Shown one piece after another: positions 18,101 to 30,100 of a DNA stretch of 64,000 bases. The stretch spans positions 197,327 through 261,326 of the forward strand of contig NZ_VLLN01000003.1 in the NCBI RefSeq assembly GCF_007830735.1. The letters are read 5' to 3'. Source of the DNA: Geobacter argillaceus (lineage in GTDB: Bacteria > Desulfobacterota > Desulfuromonadia > Geobacterales > DSM-12255). A program made the position numbers and the translations under genes. Position 1 is the first letter of the stretch; every line of letters begins with the position of its first letter. The notes under the pieces were generated by a model, which made no database searches, was not told the origin of the DNA, and saw only the letters and a list, made by a program, of their open reading frames with translations.

Positions 18101-21100
18101 AGACCCTGACGACCTGATTCTGCGTGTCAATCGGAGCGCTGTTCGGCGAGAGGCCCTTAACCACCGCCCCTACTGCGACACCAACCGGCGTGCTGAGAAA
18201 AGGTGTTACAGGGGTGGGAGGGGCAGCCGGAGTAGACGTGGTGCCCACCATGATGCCAACAGGGCTTGAAACTGTCGGCCCGATATTGTAGGTCTGTACC
18301 GGTTTCACAGTCACAGTACAGGAATCACCGGAGCTGAAACCTTTGCCGGCGGCAGGAGTTGCCGAAATAGCCGTATTGCCGGTGCCGGAATTAATCACCG
18401 TCACTTGGGCCTGGGTAGCGCCGGCAGTGATGGTAACCGACGCCGGGAAGCTGACCACGTTGGCCGTACTGGCGGCGAGGGCGACGACCAGACCGCCGAC
18501 CGGGGCAGGATCGGTCAGGGAGATCGTCAGGAAGAAGGAGAACCCCTGGCCGGTGAGGAGTGCTGTCGGGGTCAGGTTGACCGTCGGCTCCGGCCTGACC
18601 GTGACCTGGGTGGAACTGCCGAGCCAGTTGTTCAGGTTGGCATGGACAGCCACGGTCGCGTCGCGGTTCTGGGTGGTATCCGGGGCAGTAACCGCAAAGG
18701 TGGCGGAGCTGGCACCAGCCGGGATGGTCACCGTGGCAGGGACCGTCGCGGTCGCCGGGTCGGTGCTGGTCAGGTTGGCGGTAATCCCGCCGGCAGGAGC
18801 GGTGAACGGGATGGCAATCGTCAGGGTGCCGCTCTCCTTCTGGCGGACGGTGAGAGGATTAGGGGTCAGGGAGAACTGCGGCAGCACCACGGTCAGGGTA
18901 GCTGCGGCCGAGGTCACGTAGCTGCCGGGGTGGATCGGGTCGGGATTGCGAACCGTCAGCGCCTTGGCCCCGGCCACCAGTTGCATCGGTACCGTGGCCC
19001 GGAGAGCCGTGGGGGGGACAAATTCGGTTGTAAGCGGCACACCTTCAAGCAGCACTTCCGAACTGGCGGTGAAGTTGTTCCCGTTCAACTGGACCGTCAC
19101 CGGCGACTGGTTCGCGAAGAGCTGGCTCGGGACGACCGTGGTGATCCGCGGCATGATGGTGAAGTAGACGTCCTTCGCAGAGGCTGCGCCCCCCTGGTTG
19201 AAGTCGCCGCTGGCCGTGGCCGGGACGGTGACGCCGCCAAAGGTAACCATGGCGTTCAGATCAAAGACGTCGCGTACGATGCCGACCGTGGCGGGACCTT
19301 TGTCCAGGGCGGTCGAGAAGGAGAAGATGCCGGCCGCATCGGTAACCGTCCGGTAGGTACGGCCGTAGTATGCGTTGCTGCTGGTAAAGGAGACGGGCGA
19401 GCCGGCCGGGGCAAGAGTTACGCCGTCATTGGCGATCACCTTGCCGCTGACCGTACCGTCCAGCGGAGGCAGCGGCTGCAGTACACCCTGACCGCTTGCC
19501 GGAACCGCGAAGTTGCGGATCGCGGCCCGGTCGGAACTGCTCAGCCCGGCCAGGACCTCGGGCGGCAGGAGCGCCAGCCGGCCGGCCGACGCCTGAGCGC
19601 CGCTCCTGCTCGCCTGTTGGGTGACGAAGTGGAGAAGTTCAACGCTGCCTCCGGCCGGGACGGTGACACTTCCCCAACTGGTGAGCAGTTCTCCCCCGGC
19701 ACCATAGGAGAGGCCGGCAGGCGTCAGGGTGGCGCCGCTCCCCTGCCAGACTGCGGCCATAGGTGGGAGGTTGGCGGTCGGGACCAGGAACGGATCGTCC
19801 TGGACGCCATCGTCGAACATGGCCCAGCGGTCGAGGGATGGCAGCAGATTGGCGTCGCCGTTGGAGGTGGTGACGAGCTGCGGCGCGGAGCCGGTCGCGG
19901 CCAGTTGGGAACGGAGATTCAGGTCGACGGTGACCGGTGCGCTACCGGTGTTGATGAGGGTATCGAGGTACCGGACGAAATAGCCATCAGCAGGCACGGC
20001 AATCCGCCGGATAACGGTCAGCCCGGCCAGATTGTCCTGACGGAGCGCCAGTTCGCGGCCGCTGCCCGACGGGATGACCGCGGCCGAGCCACCGGTGAAA
20101 CGCTGGGTAATCCCACCGGCCACCAGTTCCAGCACGGCGCCGCCGGTCGAGGCGCTGCCGGTCTCGAACAGGGTGTTGAGGCCGCTGGAGAGGCGCCCAT
20201 CGGCCTCGATCCGGTAGGGGGCGCCATTTCCGTCGTAGAAGGTGACCGGCATGGTGGCGCCGGTTACCGGCACGGTGAGGTCGACCGTGGTGGTGCCGCT
20301 GCTGGCGGTAACGGTGGCGCTCTTCTCCGCCACGGTCCCGCCGCTCCCCACAGCCCTGACCGTGATGCCGTCGCTGCCGGCAACCAGGTTGGTCATGGAG
20401 CACTCCCCGCTGATCGTGCCACTGCTGCAGGTGGTGAGGAGTGTGCCGTCGCCTCTGCTTCTCGCTTCGATGGTCAGGCTGTCGCCCAGGTAGCGGCTGC
20501 TGTCGGCCAGGAAGAGCCGGGTCAGCAGGGTGGTCCGGTTGACCGGGAGGGTCAGCTTGGCCGGAACGGTGACGTTGGAACCGCCGAAGCCGGGGACGAT
20601 CAGTTCGGCGCCGACCGAGCGGTTGCCGCCGGCCGTTGCATAGGTGAAGGTCCCCCTCACCCGGAACGAGGCGGCATTGCTCACCAGTATCCCGGTCTCG
20701 AAACTGCTGCCGGAGGTAACGCTCTTGAGGAGCGCGCCAGTGACGGCATCGAAGATCTCCACCAGCACGCCGCTCGCCGGGGTCACGTTGTCGGCGAACA
20801 GGACACTGCCGCTGATCCGCCCGCTGCTCGGGAAGGCCAGGGTGAACGGTGTCGTGCCGCTGCCAATGACCGTCACCGGGGCCGTTGCCGTGAGGCCACT
20901 GCCCGGGTCGGTGGCGGTGACACTGTAGCTGCCCGCCGGCACCTCGAAGAAGGTAACCGAGCCACTGCTGTCGCTGCCTGCCGTCCGCTGGAAACCAGCG
21001 GCGGCAAGTCGGACCGTGGCGCCGCCGACAGCGGTGCCGGAAGCGGATTTTACCGAGCCGGTGACCGTTGCCAGGGCCGGGAAGATGAGGTCGTTTCTGG

Positions 21101-24100
21101 TCTCACTGCCGGCGGTGACTACGACCGCATAACCGATGACGGCACTGCCCCCCTGGCTGCTCACCTTTTCCACGGTGATGGAGTAACTGCCGGGCGGCAG
21201 GAAGGCAAAACGGTAACTGCCGTCCTGCGGCGTTGTGGCGGAGGCATTGTAGGCGCCGTTGGCAATTCGCACCGAGACGCCGGCAAGCGGCAGGCCGCTG
21301 CCGGACTGCACGGTTCCGGCCAGTATCCCCGAATTGCTGAAGGCGACGTTCTTCGTCGTGCTGCTGGTTCCGGCGCCGAAGCTGCCGGCAACCGGCGGCG
21401 AGTCGAAGGCCGCCCCCCTTGCGACCCGCGCCGTCAGGGTGAAGCCGGTCAGCGGGATACCGATGCTCGGAGAGGCGGAAAACAGGTTGGAGGAGAAACG
21501 GAAGATGCCGCTGCCATCTGTCGTGGTCTGGAAGCTCTTGGCAAAGATCGGCTGGTCGCTGACAATGGTGACCGGCGTCCCGGCCGGGGCCGGGGTCAGG
21601 CCGTCGCTGGCCAGCACCTGGCCGGTGATCTCGCCGGTGAGCGGCGGCAGGGATGCAAGCGGGCTGCTGCCGTCCGCCGGCACCACGAAGTTGGCAATGG
21701 CTGCCAGTTCGTCGCCGCTGAGGCCGGAGAGGGTCTCGGGCGGCATCTGCACCAGCCGTTCGGCCGCACTCTTTGCCCCGTCCCTGCTGATCCCCTGCAC
21801 CACGAAGTGGAGCAGGGCCATCGTCTGACCCGGCTGCACGGTCACCGACTGCCAGGTAGCCTGCAGATTGGCCGGACTGCCGCCGGAGGCAGCCGCAAAT
21901 GCTGCCGAAGATGGGGGCACGGCACCGGTGCCTCCCCAGACCAGGGCAACGGCCGGCGGCTGGGTTGCGTTACCGTCGTCGATGACCGCCCAATAGTCGC
22001 GGGTGGCCGGATCGATCACCTGCAGGTCGCTGTCGCCACTTGAGGTAGCGATGACTCCTGCGCTGCCCGCACTGAAGTTGGTCCGCAGACGCAGGTCGAC
22101 CGTTACCGGCGCAAGGGTCGGGTTGCTGACGATCTCCAGGTAGCGGGCGAAGTAGCCGTCGCGCGGGACAAATACCTTGCGGGTAACGTTCAGCCCGGCC
22201 AGGTTCTGCTGGCGCAGGGCCAGCTCCCTGGACTGGTCCTCCTGGGTGGCGATCGGGTCGCCGGCAAACGGCATGACGATGCTGCCGGCAATCAGTTCGA
22301 GGGCGACGGCCCCTTTCCTGCCGTTTTGGGTGAAGGCGCCATTCTGGCCGTTGGCCAGGGTGCCATCCTGCTGGATGTCGTAACTGTACAGGTTGCCGTC
22401 CTGGAGGGTGCGCGGTGGCGTGAAGGCATTGTTCTGCAGGACGATGTCACCGCTGGCAGTATCGCCGTCGGCATTGATCAATCCGGCCGTTTCACCCAGG
22501 AGTTGACGGGCCGCATCGCCGGCGCTGACCGTGAACTGGCCGACCGGCAGACGTTCCACCAGGTAGTAGCCTGCCGCATCGGTGATGGCGGTAGCGGTCC
22601 GGCCGAAATCGGCATTCATGCTCCTGACGTTGACCCGGATCGACGAGGCGCTGGAGGCGTCCGGCATCAGCACCCGGCCGCTGACCGAGCCAAGTCCGAC
22701 CAGCGTGACGTCGCGTACCACCGTCTGGCCGTCCTGGTTGAGAACGACATTGGCAGCCTTGGCCCTGACCATGCCGGTACTGTCGACAAAGTAAAGCTGG
22801 TAGGTGGCAAGCCGGTGATTATCCAGGCGATAGGTGCCGTCAGCACCGGTCGCGACCGACCATTGGCCGCCGCCCACCGTGATCCCGGCAAGCGGCGTCT
22901 TGCCGTCCGGGGCGTAGACAATACCGGTGATACTGGCCACGGGTACCTGGATGGTCGGCAGGGCCAGGGCAACGGCCGGCGAGCCGCCAACCGCCACGCT
23001 GGCGCTGCCGGTGGCGCTGGCGTTGCCGGAGTAGGCGTAGAGGCTGACATTCCCGGCCTGGACCTGGTTGAATATGGTTACGCCATCAGCGGCCGTCTTC
23101 TGCGTGACGGTGCCGTAGCCGTCATGGAGAGTGACGTCGGCATTACCGACCGGCCCGCTGGCATTGGTAACGGTGACCACCACGTTCCCCTGGCCGGGCA
23201 TGGTCAGGTTCCGGGTCACGGTCGCGCCGTGGGTCTGGAGGGAAACCGGGGCGCTGCTTCTGCTCCTGGCCGACTTGTCGTCGGCGGTCACCGTGTAGAC
23301 ACCGAGCGGGACCGTCTCCAGCAGGTAGCCACCCGAGGTGTCGGTGGTCGTCGAGGCGCTGCCCGCGCTGACCGTTGCCCCGGAAACCGGGGTGACGCCA
23401 TCGTAGCGGTAGACCGTGCCGGTAATGGAACCGACCGAGGCGAGGCGGAGGGTGAGCTGAACAGTTTCGCCATTGGTGGCGATCTTGCCCGAAGCGCCGG
23501 CACTCATCCGGGTGACCGGGTCCCTGGCCGACAGCGAGAAATCTCCGACAAAGATGTCGCTGAAAGAGAAGGTCCCGCTGCCGGGGCCGTTTGCCAGCCG
23601 CTGCTCCGCCCCGAAGAGCGAGTAGGAGCCAAGCCGCAGTTCGGGATTGGCAACCGGGGTCCCGGCGCCATCCACCACCAGGCCGGTGATGTTTCCCTTG
23701 CCCAGGAAGACGACAACGACGTTCACATCCAGGCCGCTCTGGAGGATGGCGGCGTTCGCCCTCCCCTTCTCGCCCTGGCCGGTAGCGGCATTGATCACGT
23801 AGGTGCCGACCTGGAGCAGCGGGAATTCAAAATGGCCGGCCGCGTCGGTGAAAACCGTATCGAGCGGGGTGGAGAGGTCGCCGGAGCGGAAGACATCCAC
23901 CTGGACCCCGGCACCGGCAGAAGTGACACCGTCGGCCTTCCTGACCGTGCCGGCCAGGCTGGCGGCCGGGATCAGCTGGATCTGCACATCCTTCAGGTAG
24001 CCGTTGGCGGCGTTCATGGAGGCTGCCAGGTACCCTTTGAGCTTGGTCTGCGGGTCGTTGGCCCTGAACGTCACTCCCGGACCGGCAATACCGGAGATGG

Positions 24101-27100
24101 AGAACCGGCCGGTAGCGTCGGTGGTGACCGAATAGCCGTTGATCATCACTTCGGCGCCGGCAACCGGGTTCGGATAGGGATTGTAAACCGTACCGGTGAC
24201 GATGCCGCCGCCCACGGTGACCGTCATGGCGGTCCGCTCCACGGAGCCGATGAAAGCACGCAACTGCACGGTCCCGCCGCTGACAGCGGAAATCGTGATC
24301 GGCTTGCTCTGTTCGCCCGGGGCAAAGATCAGTGTCGGCGTGGCCACGGCGATGCCGGCATTGGCGCTGGTGATGGAGACGATGGCACCGTTGGCCGGTG
24401 CCGGTGCGGACAGCAGCAGGTCGATCTGCCGCTGGTCGCCGGCATTCAGCACGAGCGAGGCGGGGAGCGTGACGCCCGGCAGGGATTGCCCCCTGAGGAC
24501 CAGGCTCGCCGGGGCACTCACGTTGCCCGAAAGGTCGACGGCCGTGGCCTGCAGGTTCAGGGTGGCACCGTCGGCCAGGGTGGTCGGAATGGTGATGAGG
24601 AACTGGGCCTGGGCACTCCCCAGCGGCGGCGAGATTCCCTTGGCATTGGCATAGGTAAGGGCACCGCTAGCGGTGAGGTCGATCCGCTGCACCCCGACCT
24701 CGTCGCTGGCGTCCACAACGATGGTCAGCGGCTGCCCCGGGACCATCTCGGTGGAGCCGGTCAGAGTCCGTAACGTTACCTGCGGCGCATGGGTGTCGGC
24801 CACTGCCAGCTTGACCTGGCCGGCGCTGGCGCGGTTGCCGGCCTTGTCGACGGCGGTCACGTCCAGATTGACCGTTTCCAGCGGGCTGGCCGCCGGCGAG
24901 ACAGTAAAGGTAAAGGTGGTGGCGACGGCGTTCAGTGCCGGGTCGATGACCCGGTTCTCGCTGTAGACCGTGCCGCCGGATACGCGGAACTCCAGGCTGG
25001 CAACGCCTCCGAGGTCGGCGGCGGAGACCACGGCGGTCACCTGCTGGCCCGGCTTTACTTTGGCGCCGGTGACCGGACTGGTGAAGCCGACCTGCGGCGG
25101 CGTGGCGTCCAGAACGGTGATGTTCACCGGCCGGGCCTTGGTGGTCTGCCCCTTGGTGTCGATGGCCGTGGCGTTGACGGTGATGGTGGAGCCGGGTATC
25201 GCGTCGACCGGCACGTAGAAGGCGAAGTTCTTCGTCGTCGCGGTCGAGGCCGGGACGACGTCGGTCGTTGCGGCAGCCGGGGCCTGGCCGCCGATGGCCT
25301 GATAACCGACCAGGCTGACCCCCAGGTCGTCGTTGGCGGCGACGGACACGTTGACCCGTTCGCCGGTCTTGAAGGCGGAACCGTCTGCCGGCGCCGAGAT
25401 GGCCACGGTTGGCGGGGTGTCGGCGGTGATGGTGAACAGGGTGTCGACTGCCGTACCACGGTTGCCCGAGGTGTCGGTGGCCACGGCGCTGATCCTGATG
25501 GTGTCGCCCGGCTTGCCCAGCGACGGTACGGAGAGGATGTTGAACTTGAAGCCGTCGGCGATAGTACGGTCGGTGCCGACGATCGTGCCGTTGACCATAA
25601 AATCGACAAAGGCGACGTCGCTGGCCCCCCCCAGATTGACGCTGACGCTGGCGACACTCCCTTCGATGACCGTGCCGTTATTGGACGGAGAAAGGCCGGC
25701 GATGACCGGCGGGGTCCGGTCAAGGGCAGAGAAGCTGTAGGTAAGACCGGACTGCTGCCGATTCCCCGAAAGGTCGGTGGCAGGTTGCACCGCCACCTGG
25801 TAGGCGCCGCTTTCCACCAGCGGATAGGTGGGGGTGAAGACCAGGCCGGTGTTGCCGAAGATGGCATCCACCCGACCGGCAACCGGCGCACCTCCTCTAC
25901 TGAGGGTGATGGCAGGGCCGCTGAAGGCGGCCGGGTCAATCGGCTCGTTGTAGACGATCCGGATCACGCTCTCCAGCGGCACGCCGCTGGTCCCGGCTGC
26001 CGGGTCGACGGACTGGAAGGCGGGCGGCGTCCGGTCCTCGGTGGTGAAGGAGGCCACGAACGGCCTGGCCATGGGGCGATCCAGGTTGTCGGTCACCCCG
26101 AACACCTTTACCGTATAGATGGTCTGCTCCTTGAGCGGTGCAATGGGGGTGAAGGTGACGGTGGTATTGCCGTCCCCCATGGCGATGGTGCCGGCGACGG
26201 TACCGCTGCCGTCGTTCACCGTTACTGTCGCGGCGGTGACCGAACCGGGCTGGACCGGTTCGCTGAAGGTGATGACGACCTTTTGACCCAGCGCTACCTT
26301 GAGGGCACCGGGGACCGGCGAGATGGTCCTGACCGACGGCGGGGCATCGTCGAGGATGATGGTGCCGACGTTTTCCAGGCCGTTCACCACCAGGTATTTC
26401 CGCCCCATCCCGCTGCCGAGCGGGTCGAGCAGGTTGAGGGTGTAGGTGCCGCTCTTGATCCCGCGCAGGGTGAAGTCGCCGTTGGCATCGGTGGCGGTGT
26501 AGTGTTGCGCAGCTGCGCCGGCTGCCGTTGTTCCGGTCAGGGCGGCGATGATGCCGGCCCGCTTGACGGCATCCGGATAGATAGCCGTGCCGGTGACCGT
26601 GCCATTCACTTCCAGGACCAGGCGCGGGGTGGCGTTGTCCCCCACATGGAGGACGCCGCTGGCCGCGCCACTCAGGCCACGGACCGGGTCGTGGGCCCAG
26701 ACCGTGTAGTTGCCGGGCGGGACGGCGGTAAAGGTTGCCGTACCGTTGCTGTCGCCGTACCTGGTACAGGTGGATGAGCCGCAGCCGGCGTTCGGTGCCT
26801 TCTCCAGCACCACCTGGACACCGCTGGCGGGCGAATTGTCCTGCCAGACCACCACCGGCGACACGCTTCCCAGACCGTCAACAACGATCTTGACCACGGC
26901 GGCCTCACCGGCAAAGGCAAGATCGGCCATGGCACTGCCGCTGCTGGCGGTCACCTGGGATTTTGCAACAACCGTGTGGCGGCCAAGCGACAGGTCGGCC
27001 GCATGGAAGGTGCCGTCCTCACCGGCGGTGAGGCTGACGCCGCACCCTTCTCCGCTCGGGTCTATGCAGATGGCATAGTTTTTCGCGGGTGTGCCGTCGG

Positions 27101-30100
27101 TGTTGAAGACCATGCCGTCCATACTACCCAGAGCCGGCTTCAGCAGATTTACCACCAGCGGCAGGTCTATCAGTTCGTTCTCCCGGGTGATGATCCCGGT
27201 GGCACTGGCGCTTCCCAGCCCGTCCCGGCTCACCGTAACAGAGAATGCCCCCTGCGGTATGCCGGGGAAGAAGTAGCTGCCATCCGGGCCGGTGGTCCCG
27301 ATGAGCGTGAGAGCGCTCCCGTCCGGGAAGGAAATCGAGAGCTGCACCCGCCAGCCACGCAGCGGGGCCATGGTAACGGCGTCGTAGGCAACGCCCCGCA
27401 CATGGCCGATGGCGGCCTCGTTGATCATGATCGGCACCTGCTGCCCGGCCAGGTCGACCGTCCCGCTGCCGCCGCCGCGCCGGCCGGTGGCAGCCTCGAA
27501 GACCTTGACGTTGACCGGACCCAGAGGGATAGTGCCCTGACGGTACTGGCCGTTGCTGTCGGTGGTGTTGAAGGCAAGCGGCCCCTGACCGTTGAAGATC
27601 GCCACGTCGGCGTTGGGGACCGGGGTCACCCCGTCGGGTCGGTAGACCGTGCCATAGACAACGCCGGTAGCGTCATACAGGTAGACATCGATGGTGACCT
27701 TTTCCCCGTCCTTCACCACCTTGCCGCTCTTCCGGGCCGAAAAGCCGCGGGAGAGGTCCTGGGCGAAGACCACAAAGGTCCCCTCGTCGATGCCGGTGAA
27801 CGTGATGGTGCCGTCCACGGCGGTGCCGGTCTTCTTGATTGGCGGGAATTCGCTCCGCTCCAGGTCTACCCGGGCGCCGATGATCGGTGTCACCCCATCG
27901 CTGCCGAAGACCCTGACCGTCACGTCGGCCTTGCCGATCAGCCGCAGCTTGACGTCGGCGGTCTGGCCTGCCGCCACGTGGCCCTTGACCCGGGCGCTCT
28001 TGCCGGTCACCGGGTCCATTGCGGTCAGGGTGAAGTCGCCGGCGTTCACGATCGGCACCTTGAAAGTGCCCCCCACCTTGGAGGTGCCGTCATCGGGGAG
28101 CGTATAGACGTTCTCTTCCTGTATCCCCTGCGGAATGGTATCGCAGATCATTTCGCCGATAGAGGTCTCACGGCAGAACTTCTTGGTCTCTTCGGAATGG
28201 AAGGTGACCTTTACTGCCTCCCCCACCGGAGTGAACCCATCCGGCTGATAGACCCTGCCGGTGATGACACTGGTCGGCAGCAGCTTCAGGACGACCTGTC
28301 GCGTCTCGCCATCCTGGTTGATGGCATCGCTGAAGGTGATCGGATCGGGACTGAAGGCGCCGCCGGCGGTGATCACGAACTGCCCCACAAAGACGTTGTC
28401 AAAGGAGAATCTGCCGGTGGAGAAATCGTTGTCCACGATCCGGATATGCGGGGTGTGGGCGAAGCCGAGACCGACCGACTTGCCGCCAGGCCCCCTGGCG
28501 CTCCGCACTGTGAGACCGGATACGCTCACCCGCGCCTTCAGCGGCGTCTTGCCGTCGTCGTCGTAGATGACACCTTCCACCCGTCCCTTCCCTTTGAAGG
28601 TCACGTTGGCCCTGGCCTGGTGACCGTTGAAGAGGACCTTGGTCGTGGTCACGTTGCCGTCGGAAAGGTCGGGAAGGAAGGCGGAAATGGTGTATTCCGC
28701 CCCGGTCATCACCGGCAGCGGCTTGATCTGGTATTGTCCCTGAGCGTTGGTAACGGCGGTGCCGGCGATCTGCATGCCGGAGTCTCCCTGCCTGAGGGCA
28801 AAGACGTCGATCCCTCCGGCCGGCGATATCCCGTCGGCAAGATAGACCGTGCCGTAGACCCCACCCTGTGCGGAAAGGACAATAGTGGCGTTGACCAGCT
28901 CGCCGTTTCTGATGATGTCGATCTCGGTGCTCCCCGAGGCGCCAAGGGCCTGGGAGACCGCCACGATCTTGGCGTGACCCAGCGGCACATCCTTCAGCTC
29001 ATAGGCGCCGTTCACGTCGGTGGTGGCGAGCACCAGGCCGCCACCCACCTGGGCGCCTGCCACCGGCCGCCCCTCGGAGTCCAGAACCGTCCCTTGCACC
29101 GTGCCGAAGCCGCCGTTGAGAAGGATATTTCCCGTGATCTTGGCGTCGGCGGCAAGGGGAAGGTTGATGTTCCCCTCCTGATAAACCGCCTGGTCAAAGG
29201 AGTTTATCCGGTGGCTGCCGGCCGGGATGCTCGGGAAGAGATAGGCGCCGTTCTTGTCGGTGGTCACCATGGCCACGGGACACTCGCCCGGCTTGGGACA
29301 GGTAACCCCGGGCTGGCTGCCGCTCTGGTAGAAGGCGATGACCGGCACCCCCGGCACCGGCGTAGCGCCGTCCGGCCGGAGGACCACACCGGAAACCTGG
29401 CCGTACTTCACCGTGATAGTCTTTACCTGCTCGGTGAGAAGCACCAAGTTCAGCTCGACAACCTCCCCGGCAGTCCCGATATAGGTGCTCTGGGCAGCGT
29501 GGGAGTTGGTCTCCACGTGCACCGCCTCCACCAGACTGTTGCCGATGGGGACGCGGGTGATGACGTAGCGGCCGTTGGCATCGGTGGTGGCGCCATACTC
29601 GGTCTGATCCACCAGATTGGTCACCTTGATCCGCACATCCTTGAGCGGGGTGACGCCGTCTTCGCCGAAGACGCGCCCCTGGACCGTGCCGCGCCCCAGA
29701 AAAACGATGTCGGCGTTCAGACGCTGGCCGTGGCGGGCGATGGAGAACTGGAGACGCCGGACATCATTGGTATCCGGGTCCATGGCGATCTCCTTGACCC
29801 GGAATGCGCCGCCCCGGACGTAGTCCCACTGGTAGTGGGCGTTGGCGTCGGTCAGCTTGGCGGCGATCCCCACATCGACCCACTCGTCGTCGCACATCCG
29901 CTGGAGCACCAGGCGGATCTCAGAACCGGGGACGAGGGAGCCGTCGGCCTGGAGTATCCGGCCGGAGACGACCCCGCCGAACGCCTCGATGGTCGCTTCC
30001 ATCGGCACGGTCTGGGGCGCCATGGCATGCCCGCGCCGGTCGACCACATTGGCAACGGTCATGGTACGGGGGACGAACGGTCCCAGCGGGTCGCGCAGGG

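Noticed and set aside
18405-22043. 1212-codon open frame on the plus strand
   Set aside because: It is antisense to the 5886-residue gene, has Gly/Arg/Asp-biased low-quality sequence and no domain. High G+C codon bias leaves the opposite frame open.
22326-24773. 815-codon open frame on the plus strand
   Set aside because: Shadow of the giant gene, same bias as the others.
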